Origin: Legionella gresilensis | GTDB taxonomy: Bacteria; Pseudomonadota; Gammaproteobacteria; Legionellales; Legionellaceae | Length of the DNA: 64,000 nt | Assembly: GCF_900639865.1 (NCBI RefSeq) | Contig: NZ_CAAAHX010000003.1 | Coordinates: 248,001-312,000 of the forward strand | Direction: 5' to 3' | In this document: positions 47,885 through 57,578 of the stretch, in pieces | How positions within the stretch are numbered: the first letter of the stretch is position 1 | Layout of the letters: each line of letters opens with the position of its first letter | The notes under the pieces: generated by a model | Database searches by the model: none | What the model was told of the DNA's origin: nothing | Seen by the model: only the letters and a program-made list of their open reading frames with translations | Made by a program: the position numbers and the translations under genes

Positions 47885-47885
47885 A

Positions 47886-47911
47886 TGGATTCCCGCCTGT
47901 GCGGGAAGGAC
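47886..47911. repeat. Copy of dispersed 26-bp palindrome after nadE
   Basis: It has the stem TTCCCGC/GCGGGAA with a CTGT loop, starting one base after the nadE stop. It is the same unit as at 34455 and 4440. Confidence 0.85.
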
Positions 47912-48023
47912 AAAGCGATTCTTAAGTTGACTCCATTAGGTAAGTGTTATGTGTTTCTAAGCTCAATATTACTTGAGAGTTCTCATAAAATTTGTTAGGA
48001 GTGCTCAATAAATGATTAAATAA

Positions 48024-49355
48024 TTATTGCCTATCTATTAATCCTTTTGTTTCAAGCATTTTACTTAAACTTATATTCATTACCGCGGGGACTTCTGCAG
48101 CAGGTACCGGCCCACTAAAAAGGAAGCCTTGTATCTCATTGCAACCTTGGCTTTTTAAAAAACTTAACTGCTCTATTGTTTCAGCTCTCTCAGCAACGAT
48201 AGATAAATTTAAATTTTTTCCCATGGCAATGATGGCTTTAATAATCGACATACAATTTGAGGCAGAATAGTTAGTAATAAATGATCTATCGATCTTTATT
48301 TTATCAATTGAGAAATCTTTAAGGTAAGCAAAGCTAGAATATCCTGTACCAAAGTCATCTATTGAAATTTTTATTTCCATTTTTCTTAGTTGTTCAAGCG
48401 TCTCTAAGATGGTTTGTTGATTAGACATTAAAGTACTCTCAGTTAATTCAATAGATAAATATTTTGGCTCAAGATTTACTATCCTTAAAATTTGTCCTAA
48501 TGTTTTAAAAAAAGTTTGTTTACTTATTTGGATTCCTGAAACATTTACAGCTAGTTTAAGACCTACCTCCTGCCAAATTTTAGCTTGTTTACAGGCCTCC
48601 TTTAATACCCACTCCCCTATTTGAATAATTAAACCATTCTCTTCTGCTAGAGGAATAAATTCTTTAGGATTAATATTGCCCATTTGCGAATGATTCCACC
48701 TTAAGAGCACTTCAAGAGAACAAATTTCCTCATTACTCAAATCGATAATGGGTTGATAGACGAGATAAAATTGCTTTCTTTCAATAGCGAAGTGTAATTG
48801 ATTTAAAAGTGTCATACGTCTTTTAGAGCCTATCCGTAATTCTTTTCTATAAACTTCGTAAGAATTTCGGCCTTGTTTTTTGGCCCAATACATTGCTATA
48901 TCAGCATTTTTTAAAAGATTTGATGGATCTTTCCCATGTTTAGGGTAGATACTTATCCCCATACTTACTGTAACAATGACGTTATTTATTCCAATTTTAA
49001 CTGGATTTAGTAAGCAAGAATGCATCTTTTGCACTAAGTCGACTATTTCTTCTGGGTTTTGAATTAAACAGAAAACAACAAATTCATCACCACCAAATCG
49101 AAAAACAGTATCTGTTTCTCGTAAGCAAAGTACTAATCTTTTGGCGACGTGACGCAACAATATATCTCCTGCATCATGGCCTAAATTATCATTTATTGAT
49201 TTAGAATTATCGAGATCTATAAATAAGATTGCCAAATTGAGCTTAAATCGTTTTGCATATTTTATCTCCTGATGCAACTTTCTGGTAAACTGTGAGCGAT
49301 TTGGTAAACCGGTCAAATTATCATGCATTGCCTGAAATATTATTTGCTCTTCCAT
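48024..49355 (-). CDS. GGDEF-EAL module (downstream piece)
   Basis: This 443-codon piece holds a diguanylate cyclase domain with active-site FGGDEF and the inhibitory site RETD five residues before it, and an EAL phosphodiesterase domain with EVLLRW in place of EALIRW, plus DDFGTGYSS and QGFLFSGPVP. Both could be active, since the key Glu residues remain. A separate start at ATG 49355 would let it be made on its own, but no clear ribosome site is seen. It is best read as the end of the broken gene described above. Confidence 0.88.
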   Translation of the reverse strand: MEEQIIFQAMHDNLTGLPNRSQFTRKLHQEIKYAKRFKLNLAILFIDLDNSKSINDNLGHDAGDILLRHVAKRLVLCLRETDTVFRFGGDEFVVFCLIQNPEEIVDLVQKMHSCLLNPVKIGINNVIVTVSMGISIYPKHGKDPSNLLKNADIAMYWAKKQGRNSYEVYRKELRIGSKRRMTLLNQLHFAIERKQFYLVYQPIIDLSNEEICSLEVLLRWNHSQMGNINPKEFIPLAEENGLIIQIGEWVLKEACKQAKIWQEVGLKLAVNVSGIQISKQTFFKTLGQILRIVNLEPKYLSIELTESTLMSNQQTILETLEQLRKMEIKISIDDFGTGYSSFAYLKDFSIDKIKIDRSFITNYSASNCMSIIKAIIAMGKNLNLSIVAERAETIEQLSFLKSQGCNEIQGFLFSGPVPAAEVPAVMNISLSKMLETKGLIDRQ

Positions 49356-49409
49356 TTTCCTACGGTCGGTTACTTCATGAAAAGTCCATACTCGACCAAG
49401 GATCTTACT

Positions 49410-49772
49410 TTATAAGATAAGAGTTTTCCCATAGCGCTCAAAAATTTTACCATCTAAAAAACTTAATTCATCAAAACTATCTAAGTTTGGATGTGTCGCA
49501 AAGTAGTTGAGTCGATCAAGAAACTCTTCAGGATCTTTAAGCTGTTTAATGGCTTCAGCTACAGCTTCATCATCACTGTGTGAGTCAACAAATTCGCGGT
49601 TAAGTTTCCATATATCTAGAAATCGTTGATTATAATACTCTAGTTTTTTATTTGAGTTTACAACAAGTATTCCGTCATTAGTTGATTCTAAAATAGCTTT
49701 TATTGCTACAAGGGAATTTTTAAGCTCTTCCGATTTCCTCTTAAGTTTATCATTCTGAAAGAACGAAGCCAA
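49410..49772 (-). pseudogene. PAS domain fragment of the interrupted gene
   Basis: The 120-codon piece starts with a charged coiled coil (KLKRKSEELKNSLVAIK), then a PAS domain (ILESTNDGILVVNSNKKLEY and FLDIWKLNREFV) that ends at the second TAA (FERYGKTLIL). The only start is a TTG just after the first TAA and it has no convincing role as a gene start. It closely resembles the first PAS of the gene at the right edge. Confidence 0.75.
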
Positions 49773-49790
49773 AAGGAGGGTATGGCTATT

Positions 49791-50369
49791 TTACGCGATA
49801 CTAAGCATAACTCCTATGTAAAGTAGGCTCATCAAACTTAGTAAATAATAAAGACCCCCTTGAAGGAAAAACCAAATACTTAATGGCAAAAAGGATAAAA
49901 TTAAAAAAAATGTATAAACTATAAAAATAGGTGAATAGAAGTTATTTGCCGCTGCGGTTACTCCAAATATAATCATTATTCCAATAAATTGATAAATAGT
50001 TTCTCTGTCCGGGAGAATAAAAATGCTAACAGAACCCCAGCCAATTCCTGAAAAGAAGACGCCTAAGCAAAATAGATTTAACCAGAAATAGGAGGATTTT
50101 TTCTCTTTATTTTTTTGATAAACTATAAGTAAAAGTGCTCGACTTATTCCTGGAAATAAATACATGCATAAAAGCCAATAAATAAGTGTAAAATGACGAC
50201 TTATACTCCATAGAGCCACAACTAAACCCGTTGCTACTAAACTCTCCGATAACAATATAAATTTAGTTAATTGTTTATAAAGTAGCTGAATCTGCTCCTT
50301 ACGAACTTTTTTAAAGAAGTATCTTGGATAGATATAATCTATAAGTAAAAAAAGCTTATCCATAAGCAT
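49791..50369 (-). pseudogene. N-terminal membrane sensor piece of the interrupted gene
   Basis: The 192-codon piece has a short cytoplasmic start and about six to seven membrane helices, ending YIGVMLSIA at the first TAA. This looks like an integral-membrane (MASE-like) input domain leading into the coiled coil and PAS piece in the same frame. It may still be made as a truncated membrane protein. Confidence 0.7.
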
Positions 50370-50955
50370 TTATTTCATAAGAAAAATCTTCCTTAAGCTA
50401 AATAATTAATATTTTTAGCAAGGGTTAATTAAGTTACTAAATTTATGGCGCTATGTATTTTCATTAGTAAAATTATAGATTAAATATCTAACCAACTTAG
50501 GGTGTGTATTTTTGGGACATTCCTTAAAGTGCTCTTAATTGTCTTAAACTAATTTTTATTTGCAATTAGTCCACATTGGTACCCTAATCTTAATTTGGAT
50601 TTTCTCGATTGAAGAAATTCCATTTCAACGGCTGACGCTCTGTTTTAATACTAAATAGCAATCAGGCCTTACTTCTGAGCTCTATCCCAGACTCGCAACC
50701 TAACAATTTATTGAATCATATTTAAAAATTTAATTCTTGAAATGCCCCATTCACAAAACCATCATTTTATTTAGACATAACTCTTATCATAAAAAAATCT
50801 TTTTCTAAACAGAAAAGAAATTTACCATAATAATAAACCGCTAAATTACAAACAATTACAGTAAATTCATACCAAAACCTGCTTGCAAAATAAAAGTAAA
50901 TCGCTAACATGAGATGTCTAAAAGAAAATATTAAAAAATAATAAGAAGGGATGTC
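50370..50955. other. 586-bp intergenic region
   Basis: The longest gap in the window separates the broken cyclic-di-GMP gene from the divergent outer-membrane barrel pair. No coding frame or strong hairpin was seen. A candidate promoter for the barrels lies at its right end (50883-50910). Confidence 0.5.
50883..50910 (+). promoter_or_regulatory. Candidate promoter of the outer-membrane barrel pair
   Basis: TTGCAA (50883-50888) and TAACAT (50905-50910) are separated by 16 bp, 45 bp upstream of the first ATG. Confidence 0.35.
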
Positions 50956-51666
50956 ATGAAAATTGCATTTTTTTCAAGCGCTTTGCTTGTCACCAGCACA
51001 GCGATGAGCGCCATACCAATTAATGGTTGTTATTCAAGTATTTTTGGTGGTATTAACTATATTTTTGATAATCTTAGTGTACGCCAAGATAACTTGTTAC
51101 CAGCACCAACCTATTCTTTCTATCCTACAATCTATAACCTTGCATTAACGAATGCATCTTATGAACCCGGCTATGATGTTGGCTTAAGATTTGGCTTTCA
51201 AAATAATGCTATACGTTATGAAGCAGAACTAACTTACCTCAACGCAGATGTTGAACGATTTTATATCAACAAAATTCGTCAAAGTCGTGGCAATGGTGAA
51301 AATAATGCTATATTTGCCATGGGCAATATCTATTATGATTTTCCAGACATGGTTGAAGCCATTTCACCTTTTTTAGGTGTAGGCTTAGGTTATGGCTGGG
51401 TTCAAGGAAAATTTAATACACGCAGTTTCTATTATGCACCTTATACTTTTCCCAGTTATAATGCTGTAGATTATCAAGGATCTAATAGTGTGTTCGCCTA
51501 TCAAGTCACTGCCGGCTTTACTTATAATTATGCTGAAAATTATGCTATTAATCTTGCCTACCGTTATATTGGTACAGATCGAGTAGAGGCGCTCGGTAAG
51601 GTATTTCAAGCTAATTTAGTCACAGTTGGTCTTCTTTACCGTTTTAATGAAAATAATTATAAGTAA
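50956..51666 (+). CDS. Outer-membrane beta-barrel protein (first of tandem pair)
   Basis: The 236-aa precursor has a signal peptide ending near MSA and alternating aromatic/polar strands typical of an eight-stranded OmpA-like or surface-antigen barrel; it ends LVTVGLLYRFNENNYK, with an aromatic strand near the C-terminus. Features such as FLGVGLGYGW and YNYAENYAINLAYRYIG recur in the next gene in related form. It likely sits in the outer membrane and may face the host. AAGGG lies 5-6 nt before the ATG. Confidence 0.8.
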   Translation: MKIAFFSSALLVTSTAMSAIPINGCYSSIFGGINYIFDNLSVRQDNLLPAPTYSFYPTIYNLALTNASYEPGYDVGLRFGFQNNAIRYEAELTYLNADVERFYINKIRQSRGNGENNAIFAMGNIYYDFPDMVEAISPFLGVGLGYGWVQGKFNTRSFYYAPYTFPSYNAVDYQGSNSVFAYQVTAGFTYNYAENYAINLAYRYIGTDRVEALGKVFQANLVTVGLLYRFNENNYK

Positions 51667-51673
51667 GGGTTAA

Positions 51674-52450
51674 ATGATGAATTTAATGATTCGATTTGGT
51701 ATTGCAAGCGCCATGCTTATAAGTAGTACAGCCTACGCTGCTGATCCAGACAATGGCTGGTATGCCGGATTTTTAGTTGGCGGCAGCTATTTAGAAGGTA
51801 TTGATCTTAATTTATCAAAATTTCCTTCTCTTCCTTTCGTCACTTATATCCCTCAAACTACTACTGTGAACCCACTCTTCCCCCTTCTCTCTGGACTTAC
51901 GGTGAATTCTCCTACAGTGACTTATAAAGTGGGCTTTAATGGTGGCATTGCTGTGGGTTACCGTTGGTGTGAAAATTATCGCTTTGAAGGCGAACTTAAT
52001 CTTGCTGGCAATCAAATTGAAAAAATACAAATTCCTACTATAGGCGCCATTAGAAGACATCAAAATCCATATGGTCTAAGTTTGAGTGGTGGCACAGGTA
52101 TGCTTGCTGCTTTATTTAACGCCTATTATGATTTTTATACACCTGGTAGTGATTCAAGTTTTGTTCCCTATGTTGGTATAGGGATAGGTTATGCTTATTT
52201 CCGCACCAATTTTAGCCTACAGCAATATGGTGTTTATATTGGTCAAAGTCGTGTTAGTGGATCAACTACAGCGCCTGTTGGTCAAGGTATTATTGGGCTT
52301 AGTTATTTTATTGATGAAACTATTTCAGTTGGTGCAGATTTCCGCTACTTAACAAGTAACAATATAAACAATTTTAATGGCCGAGTAGCTATTGAGTCAT
52401 TAAATTTTGTTATGAATTTCAGCTTTGATCAGCCTGAACAAGCTGCTTAA
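51674..52450 (+). CDS. Outer-membrane beta-barrel protein (second of tandem pair)
   Basis: The 258-aa precursor has a signal peptide ending AYAAD, then barrel-like strands (WYAGFLVGGSYLEG, NGGIAVGYRWCENYRFEGEL, YVGIGIGYAYF) and ends with ESLNFVMNFSFDQ followed by a short tail. It starts 7 nt after the first barrel gene, so both are co-transcribed and probably arose by duplication with strong divergence. ATG 51674 or 51677 may be the start. Confidence 0.8.
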   Translation: MMNLMIRFGIASAMLISSTAYAADPDNGWYAGFLVGGSYLEGIDLNLSKFPSLPFVTYIPQTTTVNPLFPLLSGLTVNSPTVTYKVGFNGGIAVGYRWCENYRFEGELNLAGNQIEKIQIPTIGAIRRHQNPYGLSLSGGTGMLAALFNAYYDFYTPGSDSSFVPYVGIGIGYAYFRTNFSLQQYGVYIGQSRVSGSTTAPVGQGIIGLSYFIDETISVGADFRYLTSNNINNFNGRVAIESLNFVMNFSFDQPEQAA

Positions 52451-52768
52451 ATGAATATTTACCCATTTTTCTGGTAAGGCTAATCCCTTTACTTGATAAA
52501 ATGGGTAAAATGTAATCAGTGGTATGTCAAAATCTTGGTGAACAGCTGCTTGAAGCTGAGCTGTTACGGTAAAATTAAATATTATTTACAATAATATTGC
52601 TTAAAATTACTTATTTAGTCTAAGATTGTTCTAATTCTATTCTATTAGCATTGTCACAAGCATTAAAATGCGAATATTTTTACCTATCAATAAAAATAAT
52701 TAAACTTTTATACTAATTGACAGATAACCATAGAACCCGTGAGTTTACTTAACTTATAAGATTTCATT
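52451..52768. other. 318-bp gap with a large hairpin
   Basis: A 12-bp perfect inverted repeat (TTTACCCATTTT at 52458-52469, complement at 52498-52509) encloses a second small hairpin (GGTAAGG/CCcTTTAC); it lies right after the barrel pair and may end their transcript. Another short inverted repeat (AACAGCT/AGCTGTT) lies near 52541-52563. No gene is seen. Confidence 0.5.
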
Positions 52769-53422
52769 ATGACTTTTTTAATTGCGCCTTCTTTACTCTC
52801 AGCAGATCTAACTCGTCTAGGCGAGGAAATTGAAAACGTTATGGCAGCTGATGCTGATATGATTCATTTTGATGTAATGGATAATCATTATGTCCCAAAT
52901 TTGACACTTGGCCCATTTGTCTGCCAAAGCATTTTGCAGCGTTTTCCTGAATTGATAATAGATGTTCATTTAATGACTAATCCTGTTGATGAACTGATTA
53001 AACAATTTGCTAAAGCTGGTGCTAAACGTATTAGCATTCATCCTGATGGGACTATACATTTAGATAGAAGCTTAGCCTTAATTCGAGAGCTTGGTTGTGA
53101 GGCAGGACTTGTGTTAAACCCAGCAACTTCGCCTGAGAGTATTAAATGGTGTATTAGTAAGCTTGATTTTGTTTTAATTATGACAGTCAACCCAGGTTTC
53201 GGTGGGCAAAAGCTTATTCCCGAAGTTATTAAGAAAATAGCATTTATTAAAGAGCATTATCCTAATTTACCGATTTCTGTCGATGGGGGGGTCACTGTAG
53301 ATAATATCAAATCACTTGCTAAAGCGGGCGCAACTCATTTTGTTGCTGGGTCGTCTATCTTTAACAGTGAAAATTATCAACAAGCGATCAGTAATATGCG
53401 AAATCAATTGGCATCTTTATAA
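52769..53422 (+). CDS. rpe: Ribulose-phosphate 3-epimerase
   Basis: Rpe interconverts ribulose-5-P and xylulose-5-P in the pentose phosphate path. The 217-aa TIM barrel has APSLLSADLTRLGEE, the metal/catalytic HFDVMDNHYVPN with the first Asp, DVHLMT, and VNPGFGGQKL followed by DGGV. All catalytic residues seem kept. The slt gene begins 8 nt after its stop, so the two probably share a transcript. Confidence 0.95.
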   Translation: MTFLIAPSLLSADLTRLGEEIENVMAADADMIHFDVMDNHYVPNLTLGPFVCQSILQRFPELIIDVHLMTNPVDELIKQFAKAGAKRISIHPDGTIHLDRSLALIRELGCEAGLVLNPATSPESIKWCISKLDFVLIMTVNPGFGGQKLIPEVIKKIAFIKEHYPNLPISVDGGVTVDNIKSLAKAGATHFVAGSSIFNSENYQQAISNMRNQLASL

Positions 53423-53430
53423 AACGTAAT

Positions 53431-55209
53431 ATGAAAATACTCCTTTTCTTATCAGTACTCATTTCACCTTACGTAAGTTATGCGACATCAAGTGACGCAT
53501 ATATGGCAAGATTTGATACTTTTATTAAATGGCATCAAAATTTACCAGAACAACCTGAACAAGATTTTTTAAATTTTATTGATAATGACACGCCTCTTGC
53601 TAAGAAACTCAGAGAAAAATGGTTATATCAATTAGCTAAACAAAAAGATTGGCTTAACTATAGATTAAATTACAAGCAAACTGATGACGTTAATTTACAA
53701 TGTTTTTATCATTTAGCAAATTATTATCAAGGTATAAACGATACAGTCTTTAGCGCAGCTAAAAAATTATGGTTAACAGGTGATTCGCAACCAGCTGCTT
53801 GCAATAAGTTATTTGGATTATTACTTAAAAACGAAAATTTTGATCAAAATTTAATAAAAGATCGAATTATTTTGGCTCTTGATAAACATAATTTACCTTT
53901 AGTTCGCTATCTTTTAAAACAATATAAAGTTCCACGCTTAAAAGATGAGCAACAACTCATCACTATTTACCAAAATCCTTTACGTATTCAGCAGCTTCCA
54001 TTTAATGATTTATATAGCCACTTTTATTTATTTGGCCTTAAACGTATGGTTTCACTTAATATGCCCCAGGCCTTTAAAATTTGGGCAAAAGTGCAAAATA
54101 GTAACGTATTAAGCAATGATCAGAAGCAAGCGTTTCTAGCACACGTTGCTTTGTATAAGGCAATGCGTAACCAAGAAGACACATGGGAATGGTTTACAAA
54201 AATCCAACCTACTCATTACAATGATGTTTTATTAGATTGGCAAATCCGTTTTGCATTAAAACATAAGCAATGGAAACAAGTTGTCGCATTAATTAATTAT
54301 TTTCAAGATCAACAAAATCCTTGTTGGCAATATTGGTCAGCGCGCGCTAAAGAAGCCATGGGTCAATTAACTCAAGCGAAAGATATTTATCAAGAACTAG
54401 CTAAATCAAGACAATATTATGGCTTTTTGGCTAGTTTACGTTTGAATAAAAAGCTCTCTTTTGAGAATGAAAATCCTATTAGCGATAAAACCATTTTAAA
54501 ACCTTATGGGCCCTTTATTGATAAGGTAAAATTACTTTACCAAAATCATCAGACCTTAGAAGCCTCTCGTTTATTAAATGATTTCGTTAGTGAATTACCC
54601 AAAGAAGAAAAAAGTGCGCTTTTGTCTTGGGTCGCTAATGAGTTGCAATGGCACGGTAAATCAGTTGCATTAAGTAATACGCAAGAACTAAATAATCAAC
54701 TCTCTCTTCGTTTTCCAATACCATATAATTCTACCATTAATTCTTATGCTAAAAGTTATCAAGTTCCACAAGAATTTATTTATGCCATCATTCGTCAAGA
54801 GAGTGGTTTTAGAGATGATGCTGTTTCTCAAGCGGGCGCCCGAGGTTTGATGCAAGTTATGCCAGCTACTGCTAGCTCTGTTGCTAAGCAAGCACGAATT
54901 GATTACAAAGATAAAAATCAACTTTTTTCTAAAGAGAAAAATTTAAATATCGGCGTCGCTTATATAAAACATTTATCGAAAAGATTTAATGATCATCCAG
55001 CATTAATTGCTGCAGCTTATAATGCAGGGCCAAGGCAAGTTAATTATTGGCTTAAAAATCACCCAGCCAATGAGATGGATATTTGGATTGAAACACTACC
55101 TTGGCGGGAGACGCGCAATTACTTAAAGAATGTTATTGCTTTTTATGCTGTGTATCAGTACCGCATGCAACATAAACCTAATATTGGTAGCTTTTTAAAA
55201 CCTCTTTAA
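53431..55209 (+). CDS. slt: Soluble lytic murein transglycosylase
   Basis: Slt cuts the glycan strands of peptidoglycan to 1,6-anhydro products, which AmpG can then import for recycling. The 592-aa precursor has a signal peptide (cleavage near SYAT), a long helical superhelix domain (about 25-420) and a C-terminal lysozyme-like domain with catalytic Glu457 in AIIRQESGF, then GARGLMQVMPATA and AAYNAGPRQVNYW. It follows rpe by 8 nt and converges with the hydrolase gene, whose stop is 3 nt away. Confidence 0.93.
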   Translation: MKILLFLSVLISPYVSYATSSDAYMARFDTFIKWHQNLPEQPEQDFLNFIDNDTPLAKKLREKWLYQLAKQKDWLNYRLNYKQTDDVNLQCFYHLANYYQGINDTVFSAAKKLWLTGDSQPAACNKLFGLLLKNENFDQNLIKDRIILALDKHNLPLVRYLLKQYKVPRLKDEQQLITIYQNPLRIQQLPFNDLYSHFYLFGLKRMVSLNMPQAFKIWAKVQNSNVLSNDQKQAFLAHVALYKAMRNQEDTWEWFTKIQPTHYNDVLLDWQIRFALKHKQWKQVVALINYFQDQQNPCWQYWSARAKEAMGQLTQAKDIYQELAKSRQYYGFLASLRLNKKLSFENENPISDKTILKPYGPFIDKVKLLYQNHQTLEASRLLNDFVSELPKEEKSALLSWVANELQWHGKSVALSNTQELNNQLSLRFPIPYNSTINSYAKSYQVPQEFIYAIIRQESGFRDDAVSQAGARGLMQVMPATASSVAKQARIDYKDKNQLFSKEKNLNIGVAYIKHLSKRFNDHPALIAAAYNAGPRQVNYWLKNHPANEMDIWIETLPWRETRNYLKNVIAFYAVYQYRMQHKPNIGSFLKPL

Positions 55210-55212
55210 TCA

Positions 55213-56262
55213 TTAATAACATCGATATGATTGTTCTTGTACTGTCATTTCTAACACCTCTTCAGGATTTTCATCACTGTTTAAACAAATTAAATCTTCA
55301 TAAAAACTATCATCTATAAGAGTAGGTTCAACCTCATCAATAGCAATTTCTAGTAATTTTTCAGATACGCCATCGTTGATAACAATTTCTAATGATTCAT
55401 CAGAAAGGTCGTTAGAGGGTTCGTTATCATCTAGACAAAATAAACTCTCATAACCGTCTACATCTAGAGTAAGCGAACTAATTTTCTCTGGCGTGTTATC
55501 TTTAATAATATTAACAATGTCGGTTATCAAGTCCCCTGATGTAGGTAGAGATAAGTGCCCATGCCTTGGAAAAACTTTCATAGAGCCGGGATGTCTTTCC
55601 ACATATTCTTTAATAAAAGCGCCTGAACGCACAATTTCATCATCGCCTGCTATCATAAAATGATGCGGAATTTCTGATTTAACAATAAGGGTGGAGAGCT
55701 CTTTTAAATATTTACTATTTATCTTCATTTGCTTTACAGAAGCTGAAAGCCAAGTAAGCGGAGGAATTGCTAAATAAGAGCCATTAAAAGGTGTGCCCAA
55801 GGTGATTACCGCTTTAATTTTAATACCCAGTTGAGCGGCCCTTAAAGCGACTTTTGCAGCAACTAACCCACCTCGCGAGTGACCAATCAATACAATGGTT
55901 TCTGCTTTATCAGCAATGATTTTATTTAAAAGCTCTTCTACAAACTCATCAATACTTTTACCTCGAAATCGATTTGAAAAAGATGCTATTGTAAAGGAGA
56001 CAATATGATCTAAATTCTTTTTTTTTCTTAAACGATTTACTAGCTTGAAAAGAGATAAAGGAAAATCCGCAGTTCCTGGGACAACATAAACAAGGGTCTT
56101 TTGCTGACTTGAAGGATTATAGCTTGGATTATTACAAATGTAGTCTTCGGTTTTAGACATTAACCAATAATAAGGGTGGATTAAAGCGCCTGTGTAACTT
56201 ACGGGTTGATTTTTTTTAATGAATTTTTTGGTAGCACTAAAAAAATCCCAAAAATATGGCAT
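55213..56262 (-). CDS. Alpha/beta hydrolase with acidic repeat tail
   Basis: Residues 55-255 form an alpha/beta hydrolase: nucleophile Ser129 in GHSRGG, likely Asp207 or Asp208 in AGDDEIV and His236 in RHGHLSL, suggesting a lipase or esterase. The tail (about 265-349) is very acidic and has two related segments, YESLFCLDDNEPSNDLSDES and YEDLICLNSDENPEEVLE. A Glu-rich C-terminus is a feature of some Dot/Icm substrates, so secretion is possible but unproven. AGGAGG lies 6 nt before the ATG, the strongest ribosome site in the window. No signal peptide is seen. Confidence 0.8.
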   Translation of the reverse strand: MPYFWDFFSATKKFIKKNQPVSYTGALIHPYYWLMSKTEDYICNNPSYNPSSQQKTLVYVVPGTADFPLSLFKLVNRLRKKKNLDHIVSFTIASFSNRFRGKSIDEFVEELLNKIIADKAETIVLIGHSRGGLVAAKVALRAAQLGIKIKAVITLGTPFNGSYLAIPPLTWLSASVKQMKINSKYLKELSTLIVKSEIPHHFMIAGDDEIVRSGAFIKEYVERHPGSMKVFPRHGHLSLPTSGDLITDIVNIIKDNTPEKISSLTLDVDGYESLFCLDDNEPSNDLSDESLEIVINDGVSEKLLEIAIDEVEPTLIDDSFYEDLICLNSDENPEEVLEMTVQEQSYRCY

Positions 56263-56450
56263 AAGACGCCTCCTAATAAGTTACACATATATCCTTAATT
56301 CTGACATCTTTTAAAGCGATCATATTATTATTACTCTGGTAAAAAATATTTCTCAAGCATCTTACAGTAATTTGTTTTAACTGAGTGGAAATAAGAAAGC
56401 CATTTAAAATAATGAATGGCTTTCTATTTAGTTTTAATTTGTAATAATTA

Positions 56451-57578
56451 TTAACAATTTCCTGCTTTATGCGCACAAATGCTATTAAGTAGATCTGTAA
56501 AACGACTATCAGGAATAGAACTTCCTTGTGCTTTAGGATCAGCACTAACATAACCATAGGAAGTAATCCCTATAATGCGATTAAGGCCAGGATTTAAACC
56601 ACCTGATTGGCCAGTTGAATACGCCCCAAAGTTTTGTACCCAAGGCCCGCCACTAGAGCCACCTGCCATATCTGAACCATATTCAGCATTGTTAGGCGCT
56701 ACCATACGTGCACTCTGAGCTGTCACTTGATGCATTTTTTGGCAACTATCAAAATTACACGGATAACCTAGTAAATGTGCATGATTAGGAATGAGTGCTT
56801 GTGTTTGATAGCCTAAGTAACCTGTTATAGTACCAATGCGCTGTAGCGTATTATTTACTGTGTTATCTCGCATTTCAAGCATACCGTAATCTGCTGCATT
56901 AGGTACTGTGCCGCCGCCTGTTGCCCAAGTATTTGTTACTAAGACATAAGACCATGTCCATGTTTGAAAAGGAGCTGAACCATCGCGAAATGCAGGAACA
57001 AACCGCCAATTAGTATAATAACCATTAGTACCGCCTGAACCTTTATGGAGACAATGACCAGCAGTTACTATGATTCGATGCCTTAAAACGGATGCAGAGC
57101 AGACATAATCCCCTTGCCCCGGAATAGTAAAAAATAATTTACCAACTGCCCGATAAGGGTAAGCTAAATCTGCGGATAGGGGAATTAAGCGAGAACTTGA
57201 AAAATGATAATTTAAAGTTCCCTTGTTGAAATTGGCAAGCTTGGTTTCCTCTGGTAAAGGATCTAAAAGTACTTGCGGTGTATAAAGCTGTCTTATATCA
57301 GGCCTAATATCCTTCCCTTCCGGAGGTGCTCCATCACCTGACTCAGGATTTCCCAATAAATTTTGTCCATCATCCATGGGTATTTCTTGAGTACTTTTAA
57401 AATCAACTAAAGGTAAAGGCATCTCTTTAGCATTCTTCATACGTTCTGGCGTCCAATAATCAACCAAACTTTGTTGTTCATTATTTTCTTTGGCTAAAAA
57501 CTCCTCAGCGTAACTTGCTACCGACACCGAACTTATCGCTAAAAAAGTATAGCTTGTTAAGGCCGTTTTTAAACGCAT
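56451..57578 (-). CDS. Secreted trypsin-like (V8-like) serine protease
   Basis: The 375-aa precursor has a signal peptide (cleavage after SYA) and a propeptide-like region, then a chymotrypsin-fold domain from about 140: His175 in VTAGHC, Asp230 in NAADYGMLEM and Ser309 in MAGGSSGGPW. Cys160 and Cys176 are placed to form the usual disulfide. It is probably exported, perhaps by type II secretion, and may act on host or environmental proteins. AAGGAG lies 6 nt before the ATG. Confidence 0.9.
   Translation of the reverse strand: MRLKTALTSYTFLAISSVSVASYAEEFLAKENNEQQSLVDYWTPERMKNAKEMPLPLVDFKSTQEIPMDDGQNLLGNPESGDGAPPEGKDIRPDIRQLYTPQVLLDPLPEETKLANFNKGTLNYHFSSSRLIPLSADLAYPYRAVGKLFFTIPGQGDYVCSASVLRHRIIVTAGHCLHKGSGGTNGYYTNWRFVPAFRDGSAPFQTWTWSYVLVTNTWATGGGTVPNAADYGMLEMRDNTVNNTLQRIGTITGYLGYQTQALIPNHAHLLGYPCNFDSCQKMHQVTAQSARMVAPNNAEYGSDMAGGSSGGPWVQNFGAYSTGQSGGLNPGLNRIIGITSYGYVSADPKAQGSSIPDSRFTDLLNSICAHKAGNC

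Larger units (their letters stand above)
48024..50369 (-). pseudogene. Membrane sensor-PAS-GGDEF-EAL gene interrupted by two in-frame TAA codons
   Basis: One frame of 782 codons runs from ATG 50369 to the stop at 48024, broken only by TAA at 49791-49793 (GCG TAA AAT) and TAA at 49410-49412 (TTA TAA AGT). There is no frame change. The protein sense continues across both: after the second stop come SKILGRVWTFHEVTDRRK and MEEQ, the normal end of a PAS domain before GGDEF, and the same segment is intact in the gene at 61930-64000. It reads as a once whole sensor cyclic-di-GMP enzyme. The three pieces are listed below. Confidence 0.85.

Noticed and set aside
56273-56557. 94-codon frame overlapping the end of the serine protease gene
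   Set aside because: It overlaps the real gene in another frame, is rich in Leu/Ile from AT-rich DNA and has no ribosome site. The remainder of the gap after the protease has no gene.
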